Shown here one piece after another: positions 46,929-61,510 of a stretch of DNA of 64,000 nt. Both the position numbers and the translations under genes were made by a program. The notes under the pieces were generated by a model. The model was given only the letters and a program-made list of their open reading frames with translations. It made no database searches and was not told where the DNA came from. The stretch's first letter is position 1. Each line of letters opens with the position of its first letter. The stretch lies in assembly GCF_026213295.1 (NCBI RefSeq), contig NC_079412.1:5019962-5083961 (forward strand), given 5' to 3'. This stretch comes from Gadus chalcogrammus. Its lineage: Eukaryota > Chordata > Actinopteri > Gadiformes > Gadidae.

Positions 46929-49190
46929 ACTGTGAGTGAGAAGGATCGCACGCCAACATGGACGCCTTGACACTTGTTGTTACTGGCCATTTAAGGCTGT
47001 TCGCTGGACTGGCAATAATTGCACTTTCAGTCATTGGGCTTGAAGGGCGTCAGCATTGATAAGCAGACATGAAGGCCGTCTCTCTGGGGAACACGATATG
47101 CAGCATTGAGACACACCATTAGATCCTTACATAACGTGTCGCAATTATTGGACGCATAAACTTGCATCAGATCCTGTTTTGCAGAGCGTGTGTTTATTTG
47201 CCTTTCAGCGCTTGTCAATTCATGTGACGCTCCTGAAAGTCAGCTCCGCCTCTCACGGAATATCGTGATAAGAGAAAATTACCACTGTGTGTGAGTCACT
47301 GCTAATCTCCATCTCTGTCCACATCTCCACCACACAAATGGCCTTGAGGACCACTGATAATTACATATTGCATAATTTAATTGAATAAAGGTATGTATTA
47401 ATGAAACAGCGCTCCAACGACTTGGGTTAACAAAGATGAATGGAAATTTTTGCTAATTAGAGCGTAGTAACCATCAGTACTGTGTGTCCACATACAGAGG
47501 ATCGCTATTCATAGATAGGCTTCCCAATTAAATGCAGGAGAATATAATTAGTGGTGCTAGGCTCTCTCTCCAAGCCTGTTGACTCATGCTGTAGTGATGA
47601 GAAGCTCGCAAAAGCAGCAGCCTACCTCGCGACAAATGCACATACATGTTCTCTCTCACACACACACGTGCACGCGCACACACTTGAGTCTACACCAGCT
47701 TTCTTCGACATTGTCCTACATCGGGGGTTGAGTTGGGCAGTGTTGTTATGTTATATAAATATCACAAGAAAGGTCCCGAAAAATAAGAATAAAGGGGATC
47801 ATGTGGTCGCATAGTGGAATGGTCATCTGAAATAAGGCATCTAAGTTGTGATAGTATGCTAAGGCAATGCAACTTAGCACCGTTTAAAGACTGCACATAC
47901 ATAGAGGGGAGATATTACATTTGTCTTTTATGTTGATTCCTTTAAGGCAAGAGACCATCTGCTCATTTAGTTAAAGTGCATGATGCTGTTCTACCCCATC
48001 GTCACTACTGTCTCCCCCCTAATTCAAGGCGCTGTGACAATGTCGGCCACATCAAGATCAATCCTCCTTTCATGGAGGAAAGCTCGCCTTGGCTCTTCTT
48101 TCTTCAATAAGTCCTGGCTTGTTTATTGACTGGCCATGGCCTCTGAAGTCAGAAACATAAAGACAATGAACAGAATGTCTTACGACTTTGAGCAGCAGGA
48201 GAGGTTTCTTATAAAAACACAAACGTAAAATCTTTCCCTAAAATGTATGACTTGCTTCTTTTTTTTTTATTGCAAGTGATCATATGGCACCAGAACCATA
48301 AGGGTTTTTCACTCCTAGTGTTGTTTTGCTCTCAACGTTTAACTGTGCTTTGAGGTTACTTTCTCAATTTGTTTTAATTACTCTCCATTGATCTCTCTAA
48401 GAATGTTATAGGATAATTCTAAACCTTTCAGCCATTCTTAGCAGTTTCCTGACTTGACAACAGTAATAAATTCAAATGAGGTGCTTTGCCAGAGAATAAA
48501 ATGCAAGTGAACTCGATTTCAAGAAGCAAGCAGAGTGCAACAGAGCCTTACATCTCCTCTGGTCTGTTAGTAGAATACATAATATATAATAACTCTTAAC
48601 TCAATCGTCCACCTTCTGTGTCTTTGCGGGTCTCTCGCCCCGTAGCAGGAGTTGCATCCTAATGAAACGCTCTGTATTGATTTGCTCTCACTCATCTACC
48701 AATTGATGCGACGATTCGGCATGTGGTTGAGATACGGCTTCGGGATCGTGATGGCGAATCTTGCATCCAACTAGCTCTTGTTGGCGCATTTTATCCGTGA
48801 TCAAAGATAAGGTCGACCAATAACTATGATATACTGTGTGTATGTTTTGGTCAGCTTGGCAATAGGCCCTTTTATCAAGCTGTTTTTCTTTGGCTCCAGA
48901 GTGAAAAAATAACCAAGCAGGTAATGTATTACCATGGTAACAGCCTGGGCCGTTGGAGACGGGCCATATGGGTCTGAAAATACCATAGGTTTCTGTATTT
49001 CAACTGTTCATACGGTCTTACTCTTACCTCCCATTTAGTGCATTAGATATACATGTATTATTGTAGTACCCTAGTAGTAATTTCCATAGTTATGCAATTC
49101 TTATCTTTCTTGCTTTATTCATTTATGATCATCTTTCTTCTATATTTCACTCTATCATCTTGTACTTTGACATGTCCTATTCTGGAAATG
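46929..49190. other. Presumed intron 1, unrecognised
   Basis: No exon or element recognised; the common KCC2 exon encoding GDGN...KESSPF was looked for and not found. Confidence 0.4.
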
Positions 49191-49498
<308 letters not shown>

Positions 49499-49499
49499 A

Positions 49500-50567
49500 G
49501 ACACCCATAAGAGTTTCAAATATGAATGTGGGAGTATCAGTGCAACTAATTTGAGTCATTAAGATTAGATCATCTCACTGTAGATATCTGTTATTGAATC
49601 CAGTCCACCAGCGCCAGCAGGAATCCATTAGCAGCAGCCTGAGACTGGAAAGGATGGCCAGTGTGTGTGATGTGTTGGTGTGCGGGGGCCACAGTTTGAA
49701 AGCTAGGTACCCCAGCACACACCTATGGGAGGATCACTGAGTTGTGCAGCACAGCAGTTTGGGATTGCTCAATCTTTTTGAAGAAGCACACTATGTCATT
49801 TCACAAGTGGGACCAATAGCAAGAGGCAACAATGGAAGGGAACCCAAAGCACAGCATCCGTATTGGTTGCAGGTTAAAGTAGTAAAGGGTCATGCATCCT
49901 TCTAGCCAAGCCTCCGTGTTTTGTCTATCGCCATTTCCAAACAAGTGGACCCGTACGTAGACATTCAGTTAGATATAGGCTCTACAGGAGCTGAACACTG
50001 GGAGTGTGGCCAATATGGCAGGTAAGTATAATTCCTTACATTTACGAATTTGATGGTTTAAAGATAGGGATATTCAGATCTAATGGTACAGTTCAGATGC
50101 TAGAGAAGATTAGACTGCATGGAAATATATTGCCAAATTAATAACGTACAAAAAACACAATGAAAGACAACAAAAAACACAATACAAGAACAGTGCACAA
50201 TAAAGCCATTATGAATGTTGGTTTCTGTGAGGTCTGTACCCATATCTTTTATAATAGTAAACCTTCAAGTATTTTACAATCATACAGATAATACTTTGAC
50301 ACTTGTACCCCTAAATCTTAAGACTGGTGATAGCCAGGGCGGTCAGCCTGTACAGCAGATGTCTGTCAAGCACCATGTCAAGGTATTAATACAAATGTGT
50401 CCCTGCTGCCGCTGTGCCAAAGTGATCCTAATGACAAATGATGTTTCTGCTGATGAAACCAGAGAGCATGCAGACTTGCTGCTCCCATTTCACAGGCCCA
50501 AAGTCGGCCTCCCAGATGTCAAAGTTGTGAAAAAGGTATGGGGGAGAGGGAGAGGAAGGGAGCAAAG

Positions 50568-50598
<31 letters not shown>

Positions 50599-53500
50599 TT
50601 CCCATTTGTGGGACTGACCAGATTAAGGAGAAATGGTGCTGCAGTGATTGGTCCTTTAATGGCATGATGGCCTAGATCTGAATGCTGACAATGCCGGTTG
50701 CTGCCAAGTCTCTGTTAATGGGAAGACATTCAAATTCACATTAGTTCATCATTAAAGAAAGGCCACTTAAAGGGAGAGTGAGGGGCAGGGGGGAAGTATC
50801 TGCAGGGATTAAGGACTGGTAAAGGGCATTTGAAACTTTAGTAAAACCAAAAGAGAGAAAAACATTGGAGTTTAAATCCATGTGCTTAGGAACTGTAGGT
50901 TAATATCTGCTGTTTCTGCTGTCTCAACCAGTCTGTCTCACACATAATGCCAACAAGATTGTGTCTTCAGGGTGATGCATGACTTTCTGGATGTACATAT
51001 CCCTAAAAGTAACATATATTATAGACAAGGTCATCACTGGATTTGGGTCATTATGACAGCGCCACAAAGAGCAATGCTGTCATTTGACAATTGATGATGA
51101 TGGAGATATCAGCGGAGCTGTTAGGGAAAATAGCCATTCATTGTACAAAGAAGGGTTTTTCCATTTACTCCAAAACAAGTGTGCATAAATTAATAATTTA
51201 ACATAATTGTCAGATCAACCAGTGTGTTGTTTGTTTGTTGTTCTTCATTCTACAGTTAAGCGCAGGTTGCTGCAGAGGGAAGAGGCAATAAGTGTTAGTT
51301 TTAATCCTAACATTCTTTTGACTGATCACCTCAATGATGACTGCATGGCCTCAACAGAGGTCTACATCTTCACACACACATATCCAGTGTTACCACAGTG
51401 CCACTGGTCTACTAAGGTGCAAGATTTCTGTGAGGCGTTTTATATTGAATTCCAACTGAATAGGGCTTTCAGTACATTTGTTTACAGCTCGCGTTACAAC
51501 TAGCCGCAAGCGCTAGCCTGTGTCCGTTGCCATCTTGCATCTGGTTCCAGATTTCGTAGCAGATTTGTGCATGTTTGTTCATTGTTGTTTCTATAGTACA
51601 ATCTTTCATTTCTTTATTGCACCAATAATATATGAAACCTGATATTTAACATCTTAATCTAGTAAAATGTCAAATCGTTCTGCAGTTCCCCAGTTCTCTT
51701 ATCACTCTGTTTTCTGAACTCTCTCTCTGTCTTCCCTCCCTACCTTTATCCCTCCCTCTCCTCGCGGGGCTTTCTATCTAACGTGTCTGAAGTCATCCTA
51801 GTTGACCTTAGCCCATGGTCACGCATGTGTCTGGTGGGCCGGTATCGCCATCATGAACAGCACATATTCCCTTTAAGGTCTACAGAACCTATCAGTGTCC
51901 CGAGTAGGAAGAGCACCATCTGTCAGGCGCTCTCCAGGAGGCAGAGAGCTGAGGGCACTTTGCTTCATGTCCTATTTCGGCCGCTGAATAGGAGCCAGTT
52001 TAACCATTGTCACATGGGGAGTGGAGCAACATACCAGCGAGAGGCCCAGGATTCGTCTGGTTATTTAGTGCCACAGTGCGAACACGGAGATGTGCGGTCA
52101 AGGTTTTTGTTTTGTGTTGAATGCAATGCCAGTTTGGAACGGTTAGTCATGTTTTTCTGTCTGTGTAACTAACTTATTTGATTGGACCAATTGTATTATC
52201 CAATTATTTTTTCTTTACATCTGCTGTGAACAAGTTTATGAATTTGTGATATCTGCTGTAACCACAAACGAAATACCCATATCATTCGTATTTCTTCTTG
52301 GAACTGTGACTCATTGCATGAATGCGTAACTCATCATGCATCTAAAGCTAGTCACAACTCTTCACAAGTGCTTTCTCAGTTGTTAAAGACAAGGCCGGTG
52401 TAATTCTATGTTTTCCTTATTTTGTCAACATGCCCAAAATAGCCCTGAAGCAACAAAGTACTTTCTGCCATGCAAGAGGTAGAAAGGCTCTTACATTTGG
52501 TGAGGTAGATTGACTTCCATTGCATTCTTAAGACACCTTAGAACACAGACTACATTTGATTTTGTCAGCGCTTTCTCTTCAAAATAAAAACTACAACTTG
52601 ATCATCACGCAACATGTTTTGTTTCTAGTTGTCATCATTATATACCAAATAGAAATGTACTCATTTTTCTATCTGAACAGCAGTGTATCCTTTGCGGGCC
52701 AGACACACTGACACATTTACTAAATCTTTGGTACACTTTGTCTACAATATGGTAGGCAATGCTTTACATTAATCATACTTTCTAGGAACATCTTGGTCGG
52801 CTAATTGTTAAAGCAAAATTGCAAAAATGCCCAAAACACAAATTGTCTTGAATTTAAAACATTCCGAAAGGGCAGTTTAAAAGATAATTTTGTAAGAACA
52901 TTACAATACATGACATATATTCAGCTGATGTTTTTATTCAAAGCAATATGTTACAAGAAGTGCATTCGACCAGAAATTGCAAGATTCCTTTGAGTACATG
53001 CAATTAATCAAAAAGACTGCTTCAAGTAATGCATTATGGGATGAGTAGTCAGAGAATGTTTGAAAATGCAGGATGACCCCATGAGTGTTCATCCTGCGAC
53101 AGTCGATGGGTATCAGCTGTCAGTGAGGGCTCATTCCACCATTGTGGAGCCACGACAGCAAACAATCTGGATGTCGTTGAGCGACAGCTGGGGCCCTAAT
53201 GATGGAGTAACACGGCATTCTTTATTCATAGAGTGTACTGGCCTGGCTGGGCTGGATGCCTTGACCCTGTCCTAGATGTAGTATGGGCCTTAACTTGCCG
53301 CAGCACAGTAGGCTAGTGCCAGTGAGTCAATCTGATTTGAGCCACCACCGCAGCCGGTGCGCAGGAGCATAGTGAATAGTAAAACAGCCTTGTCCTTTTC
53401 GGTTTGTCGAGCCTTAAGGGGTTGTACTTCTGAGCTGGGTGGACCTCTGTGCTGTAATCTCACACTGCCTTGTCACACCATGCCGATCCTTCTCTATCTG

Positions 53501-54654
53501 AACACACACACCTCCCTGTAGGGTCAGTCTGTTCCCCGGACCTTACTGAGGACGTCCTCGACAGTATTAAACCCATCTCTTCCTAATCCCCCCCCCCCCA
53601 TCCCCCGGTTCCCTCACTGCTGCATAAGTCTCCGGATGGACCGGCCAAACTACCCGCTGCCCAATGTGAGCGGCAAGTATTTTTCCGCTTCTTATGGCTT
53701 GTGAATGATTATTTCCCTCGTCATCAAAAAAAGACAATAAATGATGGTGACCCGGGAATCCAGTCGCCCCATGACATTAGTTTAGCTTCCTTTAGTTCTG
53801 CTTGGATGCCCCCCCCCCCCCCCCCCCCCCAACACACACGCAAACGCACACACTTTCCTCTCCCACAGTGTCCCAGGATTACAATTTTCATGGAGGAAGC
53901 ATAAGAGGCGGGGGGGGGGGGGGGTGCAGGAAGCCTTTGATATAAGGAGACGCAGTATGTGGAAAGGAGGGCAGGGAAGAGGCTCATGGGAGGCTGGTGG
54001 TGGCAGTCCTGGGTGAGGGGCGGGGGGGGTGAGGCGGGGGGGGGTAGCATGCCTGCTCAGGCACATCAAAGGATCCCTCCCAGCAGATGTCTCTAAACAA
54101 GATGGCGACCAGGTCTGCTTAGTGAATTATTATGGTTAATAATCAGAAAAGGTGTTTTGCACCATGGGGGGGATCCACTTTCGCTGTGTGGTTGGTAGTT
54201 TGTCTCCTGTTGGATGACTGCGCCGCCATTTTGCTCCTCAGCTCTTCTGCGTTCTCGATCTCGGGCCTGTGAAATGCCCCTCAGAAACATGCATACACAG
54301 GTTTCCACCCGCTACTCCAGATGTATTAAAAAAACCTGTGAGGTGTATGTCTACGCACCCTGGAAACCATGCATAAACAGTATCGGTCGTCGTAAGGATA
54401 TGGCGACACCGCAGCTGGTTGAAGATTCACGTCGTTGTAGGGGGTCCTACCCACGTTGGGTGCATTATGGGAGAAGAAGGGTGTGGACTCTAAACACCTA
54501 AACTTGTGCACAATCTCTGGACAAATGTTGTGAATGAACATGAGAAAAGCTGTGCAACATACTGTATGGACATCCCAAAAAGTCTCTGTGCACACCAAAG
54601 TCCAACATTATTGATGTGAAGTGGCTTCTGATCACAGAGCAATGGTTGGTGTGT
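49500..54654. other. Presumed intron 1, unrecognised
   Basis: Open frames at 50215-50667, 51207-51503 and 51783-52172 have no recognisable domain and no convincing splice pairs. A short GA tract (50568-50595) interrupts the first. C and G homopolymers lie at 53811-53830 and 53911-53924, with more G runs near 54020-54045. Confidence 0.4.
53811..53924. repeat. Poly-C then poly-G pair
   Basis: About 20 C followed 80 bp later by about 14 G, which could pair into a hairpin or form i-motif/quadruplex structures. Confidence 0.75.
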
Positions 54655-54952
54655 GGGTCACTGGTTCAGGGTGTGGGTCAGGGTGTGGTTCACTGGTTCA
54701 GGGTGTTGGTCAGGGTGTGGTTCACTGGTTCAGGGTGTTGGTCAGGGTGTGGGTCACTGGTTCAGGGTGTTGGTCAGGGTGTCGGTCACTGGTTCAGGGT
54801 GTGGGTCACTGGTTCAGGGTGTGGGTCAGGGTGTCGGTCACTGGTTCAGGGTGTGGGTCAGGGTGTGGGTCACTGGTTCAGGGTGTTGGTCAGGGTGTCG
54901 GTCACTGGTTCAGGGTGTGGGTCACTGGTTCAGGGTGTGGGTCAGGGTGTGG
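54655..54952. repeat. Minisatellite, 12/20/32-bp units
   Basis: Made of two alternating modules, 'ggtcagggtgt' and 'gggtcactggttcagggtgt', joined into 32-bp higher-order units with variants ttggtc, gtggtt and gtcggtc. About 10 copies of 'cactggttcagggtgt' are present. It creates a false Val/Gly/Ser-rich frame in three registers. Confidence 0.95.
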
Positions 54953-55782
54953 GGGTGTTTGAGGGGACGAGAGATGAAGCAGACGTTATTTCAGAGTTCA
55001 AGTCTTATATTGGGCCTTTTGGACAGCTGTCCCTCTGTGTATTCCGAGTGAAACAAGCCGGAGCACGGGTCTGCTGTTGCGGTATTTGGTGGAAGCCCGG
55101 AGGCCTGAAAGAAGCAGTCTTGCACAGACTGGTGCAAACCACATCCGACGTAATGAGGGCATCAACATGTTCCCTCTGTGAGCCAGGAAACTCTGGGAGA
55201 CCTACGACATCCATACAGGCATTATGTCCACCACGCATGCAGGCAGCCCTAATCAGCCTCAGACACTGCAGCATTATCGCTCCTCTGCCGACACTAAATG
55301 GGACGCAAACATTGCTGCAGTCTCCCGGGTTTGCATTCTTAGACGTCCCACAATCACTCTTGGTCCTTTCAGTCCAACAGGAAGACACACACACACGTAT
55401 AGGTACATGCATGCCGCCTCCGTGTACGCACGCAAACGCACAAAAGAGTCAGGCGCAGCAATGCCTCCGGAAACAAATTTCATTCTCAGGATCGACTCTA
55501 TCCGTTATCCTGCACAGGGCATTTGTTTTTGAAACGCATGTCCGATGAGTAATAAGGTTTTGTTTAATAGGTTACGATGACGTTATTCTACCCCGTTGCT
55601 GCTGCTGCCGTAGCAACTGGGTGGCTGCAGTAGCTTCTGTGAGGCGGTTCAGCCAACAGCGACAGAGCCTCACGCAAACCAACCACAACACTGGCTCTGC
55701 TGCTGAGGCTGGGGTCGGGCCTCCGTCCCTGCTCCGCTCAGGCTATAGAGAATCTGTCAATCTGTCACACACGTGCGTGCAG

Positions 55783-55783
<1 letters not shown>
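54953..55783. other. Presumed intron 1, unrecognised
   Basis: The long open frame running out of the minisatellite to 55548 has no domain features and no exon boundaries I can support. Confidence 0.4.

Positions 55784-55868
<85 letters not shown>
55784..55868. repeat. (CA)n microsatellite
   Basis: A pure CA tract of about 85 bp. Confidence 0.97.
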
Positions 55869-55870
<2 letters not shown>

Positions 55871-55955
55871 TCTCATGGTTACTCCTCCATTGACCTCAGA
55901 CGAAGATTGAAACGAAAGGACGGTTAGCAGCATGACTTTCCTGTATGCTGGACAT

Positions 55956-55960
<5 letters not shown>

Positions 55961-56043
<83 letters not shown>
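55961..56043. repeat. (GA)n microsatellite
   Basis: A pure GA tract, 92 bp after the CA tract. Confidence 0.97.
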
Positions 56044-56047
<4 letters not shown>

Positions 56048-56465
56048 TTGTGCACAGTGGCTGCACGACCAGTTGCTATAGCAACATGACTTTGCATTCC
56101 TCCTCACCTGCCGTTTTTGATCAATCCTTCCTCTGGGCTCCTATCTCCCTTGCCAACCTTCCTTTGTCCTGGGCTTCTGCGCCACACTGCCGCACTCTGT
56201 GGACACCCGGCGTTGATGGCGCATGCTAATACTGTATAAGAATACATTTGGTCCTCCACCCTTAACATTCTTGCTAATTACGTCAAACAAGTTTCCCTGT
56301 CAAAAAAACACTATTATGTGGAAGCTATGTCATTATCCGTGTGTTAGCGCTGACCATCGCTCTCATGTATTTCGGAGGCAATCTTTCTGTTTGACATCAT
56401 ACGCTATTCTCCAGGAGACAAATCTAGTCCAAGACGTATGATTTATCACAAGCAAGGAGCCACTC

Positions 56466-56722
56466 TCTGTCTCTCGCTCTCTCACTTTCTCTCTCTCTCT
56501 CTCGATCTCTCACTTTCTCTTTTGCTCTCTTTTTCTGTCTCGCTCTCTCTATCTCGCTCTCTGTCTCTCTCTGTCTCTCTGTCTCTCTCTCGTGCTCTCT
56601 GTCTTTCTCTTGCTCTCTCTGTCTCTCTCTCGTGCTCTCTGTCCCTCTCTTGCTCTCTCTGTCTCTCTGTCTCTCTGTCTCTCTCTCACGCTCTCTGTCT
56701 TTCTCTTGCTCTCTCTTACTCT
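56466..56722. repeat. CT-rich compound repeat
   Basis: Units of the form 'ctctgtctctctc', 'tcttgctctctctgtc' and 'tctcgtgctctctgtc', about 250 bp. Confidence 0.93.
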
Positions 56723-56724
56723 GA

Positions 56725-57370
56725 GCAGTGTCGCTCAGCAGTTTCTCCTTTTCCCGATCTCAAATGAGAGTCCTTCTCCGGTAGCAGAGAGCAGCAGAGT
56801 GGAGCATCCTGTTCTTCATGGTGAGATGAGGCAGAACGCCACATTATGAGGGTTGTCAACCCCCCATGACATCTACATTATGCACATCTTTAAAATATCA
56901 CATAGATATACACCACATAGAATAATTATACGTTTGTTTTTTAGCGTATCATATTTGATACATATTGCATGTCTATTTTTCACGTATAAAGTGGCACATT
57001 TACGACCTATGCGACATTACATTATGAACTTTTACATTTTTGTGGTTTTATTTAAGGTTTGAGCGACGAAGCCCGTGACTTACAAACAAAAACACAGACT
57101 TTGATAGGAATGTTATAATATAATATAGTGCTTATTCCTTGTTGTGCAGAAGATGCTGGCATTGCCATACTCTCATGGGTTAGGAATCTCCTAACCCATG
57201 GAGATTCCTCTGAACTCTGAACCGTGCTCTGCTGGGAGGAGGGTAGGCGAGAGGGTAATGAGTGTATAGATAGGAAGTGACAGGGAGTCCTGAGTGAGGG
57301 GGCCAGGCACGGCATCGGAAAACACGGGCTGCGAGCACTGAGCCGAAATAACTCCTGCTCTCATGCAAAT
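56725..57370. other. Presumed intron 1, small inverted repeat only
   Basis: A perfect hairpin surrounds 57176-57200 (catgggttaggaatc / ctcctaacccatg). Nothing else recognised. Confidence 0.5.
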
Positions 57371-57371
57371 G

Positions 57372-57411
57372 CCCCCCCCCCCCCCCACACACACACACAC
57401 ACACGCACACA
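57372..57411. repeat. Poly-C plus (CA)n
   Basis: About 15 C followed by a short CA tract. Confidence 0.9.
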
Positions 57412-57607
57412 ACACACGCATACAAAACAATACACACATGTGCGTGCAATGAACAACCATCAAAGTAATCCATCCGTAGAGTTGTATGTGGCATGAGTAA
57501 CTCCCTCCACATTAACTGTGTTTGTACAACAGCACCTATCTGCTCACGTACTGTATGGTTCACAGCTCGCTGCTCATTAGTTAACCTCATGGATCACAAG
57601 CACGCTC

Positions 57608-57668
57608 TCACACACACAAACACACACTCACACACAAACACAAACACACACACACACACACACACACA
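57608..57668. repeat. (CA)n microsatellite
   Basis: CA with AAAC and TC interruptions on the left and pure CA on the right. Confidence 0.95.
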
Positions 57669-58236
57669 TTTACCAGCGGGTAGAAACACAATGAGTAATA
57701 AAAGAGCTAAGTCTTGTGCTGTGAGTTTGATATTGTGGTCCCTGTGGAGAGAGACAGACTAACAGGGGTCAACATTTTATTTTGCTCTGCTGTGCTGAAA
57801 TACACAAGTTTTTCAAGGTCAAATCAATATGTTTCACTGTAAGATCAGCCACTTATTCAGAGGCTTCACTTCAAGGCTTTCAATCTGATCAGCTGAACTT
57901 ATGGGATATGATTAATAGCAATGTTTACGCGATGGCATGAACACCAATACAAACAACCTTGAAAATCTGTAAATATCTTGCAGAGAAAGAATGAGAGAAA
58001 CCAGATCAATCACACGTGATGGCAATTTAAAACGGAGTAAACCGAAAAGCACAGATGCATGGATATAGCGTGCCTCGTCCTCCAGGGCCTGGGCGAGTTC
58101 CCTCCTGTTGGCAGCGGACAAGATGGTAGCCTCCACCGTGTGCCCATAGCTCACTGCGCCAACCCCTCCACCATGCCAGTCAGCTGCTGCAGCAGCTAAG
58201 TAGGTCACACTGCAGTCTCCCTGGCTCCCTGGCAAG
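57669..58236. other. Presumed intron 1, unrecognised
   Basis: Nothing recognised. Confidence 0.4.
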
Positions 58237-58265
58237 AGGAGGAGGAGGAGGAGGAGGAGGAGGAA
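58237..58265. repeat. (AGG)n microsatellite
   Basis: About nine AGG units. Confidence 0.92.
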
Positions 58266-58401
58266 GAGTCCTACTGAGAGAGAGAGCGATGAGAGGAAGG
58301 TGGAAGGAGCGAGGGAGATCTTATTTGAAGAGGGAGTAAGAAAGCGAGAGAGAATGGAAGTAGGACAACATGAAAGCTGAAGAGGAAGAAAATGGTGGTT
58401 C

Positions 58402-58407
<6 letters not shown>

Positions 58408-58467
<60 letters not shown>
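58408..58467. repeat. (GA)n microsatellite
   Basis: A pure GA tract of about 60 bp in a purine-rich neighbourhood (58237-58590). Confidence 0.96.
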
Positions 58468-58469
<2 letters not shown>

Positions 58470-58727
58470 AGGTATGCGCATAGGATGAATGGTTTAACGG
58501 AGATGCGGTAGGAAGATGGCGAAAGCACAAGATCAGATGAGACGGAGGACGGAGGGAGGAGGGTTGGGGGGGAAAGAGCAAGGGGGAGCCACGAAAGAAA
58601 TAAAACAAATGAAAAGCACTTACACTTGTGGGTTCATTAGTTATGTCTGTTAATTCATTTTATTTTTGAAATGTAGGAGTGCAGGATGATGAGGAGCAGG
58701 GCTTGGCTTCAGGATAACTGGACTGTA

Positions 58728-58731
<4 letters not shown>

Positions 58732-58760
<29 letters not shown>

Positions 58761-58767
58761 TGTGTGA
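58732..58767. repeat. (GT)n microsatellite
   Basis: A short GT tract. Confidence 0.92.
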
Positions 58768-59486
58768 GATGGCTCAACCAGTATGATGGTTCACCCACAG
58801 TGGGCCGTGTGACCTAAAGACTGAGAGCAGGCCCCTCATCTCCTTATCTCTCCAGCCTTCATTTTAAGTGTGTTGCGGTTTCACTGCTGCTTCAGAATGA
58901 CAAGATCCTGGATCGCATCATGCAAGGATAAACACATAAACACAAGCGTATATATATATAGACCAGCCTTATCCACAAAGGGATCTGCTTGACAGTTTAC
59001 AGCATTCATTGTTCTATTAATAACTGTGGTAATATCTCTACCTATAAGGCTGTGTTTCATCACTCCATGTAATGGAAGAGAGACACACAGAGACACAGAG
59101 AGAGGGGGAGGGAGGGAGGGAGCTTATTGGCTAGCAGCTTGTATCTGGGGCTTTTATAGACAATCCTACAGATGCTTCCACATTTACTTAGGTTTTTTTT
59201 TTTGCCGATAGTAATTACAATTCCCCTACTTTGTATGGTGATCAATAATAAATAGTACCGGTCATCGACTACCTATCACATTAAACTGACGACTCAAACT
59301 GGGCTCATTCAAACAGAATGGGCCCACTTGGTCCAACACCCAGTACCTTACATTCACAATATTTCAAATGCATGGGCTTTCATCAGTGGGCAATACTTCA
59401 ATCACCATTGCGTAACCTCATTCGGCGTGGACAGTGACCATCTATTTAAATTAAAACTTTGAAGACCTTCGAGAATAAAGTTTTTG
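58768..59486. other. Presumed intron 1, unrecognised
   Basis: Nothing recognised apart from a short TA run (58950-58962) and a T run at 59192. Confidence 0.4.
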
Positions 59487-59720
59487 AATTTAATTGAATT
59501 GAAAAAGGTTTTATTTCAAACAAGTAAATAATAATAATTAAAAAAAGCAATAATAAACAATCAAATAAATGAAACAAGTCGACAGTTACAATAAAGTAAT
59601 ATTTACACACATTGAAAACCACAAAAGAAGAAACTGTCTTACACTTGCTTTACCTGTTCGAAAAGGGGTGAGCAGAAGAAAACTTATTTAATCTCACCCC
59701 TTCTCCCTAATTTATTTATC
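59487..59720 (-). repeat. Possible LINE (Tx1/L1-like) 3' fragment
   Basis: The 'cctgttcgaaaaggggtgag' plus 'cagaagaaaacttatttaatctcacccc' segment resembles 3' parts of fish LINE copies. The A/T-rich side (gaattgaaaaagg...aaataataataatt) would be the tail. There is no coding region. Confidence 0.4.
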
Positions 59721-60771
<1,051 letters not shown>

Positions 60772-60852
60772 AATGTGTGCATGTGCGCATGCAATTTTTT
60801 GTGTTCAATTGTCTTTTTCCCCACTTTTACTCCATGCTGACACTGTCCCTGT

Positions 60853-61112
<260 letters not shown>

Positions 61113-61451
61113 CACATATGCACGACCTCAGATATTTTTGTCAAGTCCATTGAAATTGCATCCGGCAGTGACTTGTTGGAATTCCACTGGGGAGAGGTAA
61201 TGAATCAAAATCCTCCCCAAATGCAAACACCTGCAGGGGAAACACATTTCATAAATCACCTGATGAGTCACAGGGAGGCTGTGTGTGCGTGGGTGCTCAT
61301 GTCTTTTTGTGTGTGTGGGAGACACACTGTGTGTGTGTTGGTGCGTGAGTTGTGTGCATGCCTGCGTATCCCCAGTGCTCCTTCTGCATGAGAACGACCT
61401 CTGCGTACCTGTCACGAGTCGTTTCCCCTCCCATCCCTCCAACACACATGT

Positions 61452-61454
<3 letters not shown>

Positions 61455-61506
<52 letters not shown>
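61455..61506. repeat. (CA)n microsatellite
   Basis: A pure CA tract of about 50 bp. Confidence 0.96.

Positions 61507-61510
<4 letters not shown>

Noticed and set aside
50215..50667. 150-codon open frame with a cysteine cluster (MCPCCRCAKV)
   Set aside because: No zinc-binding spacing that fits a known family, a GA microsatellite ends it, and no splice pair supports it.
54616..55548. 310-codon open frame
   Set aside because: The first third is the minisatellite read in frame, open in all three registers; the rest has no recognisable domain.
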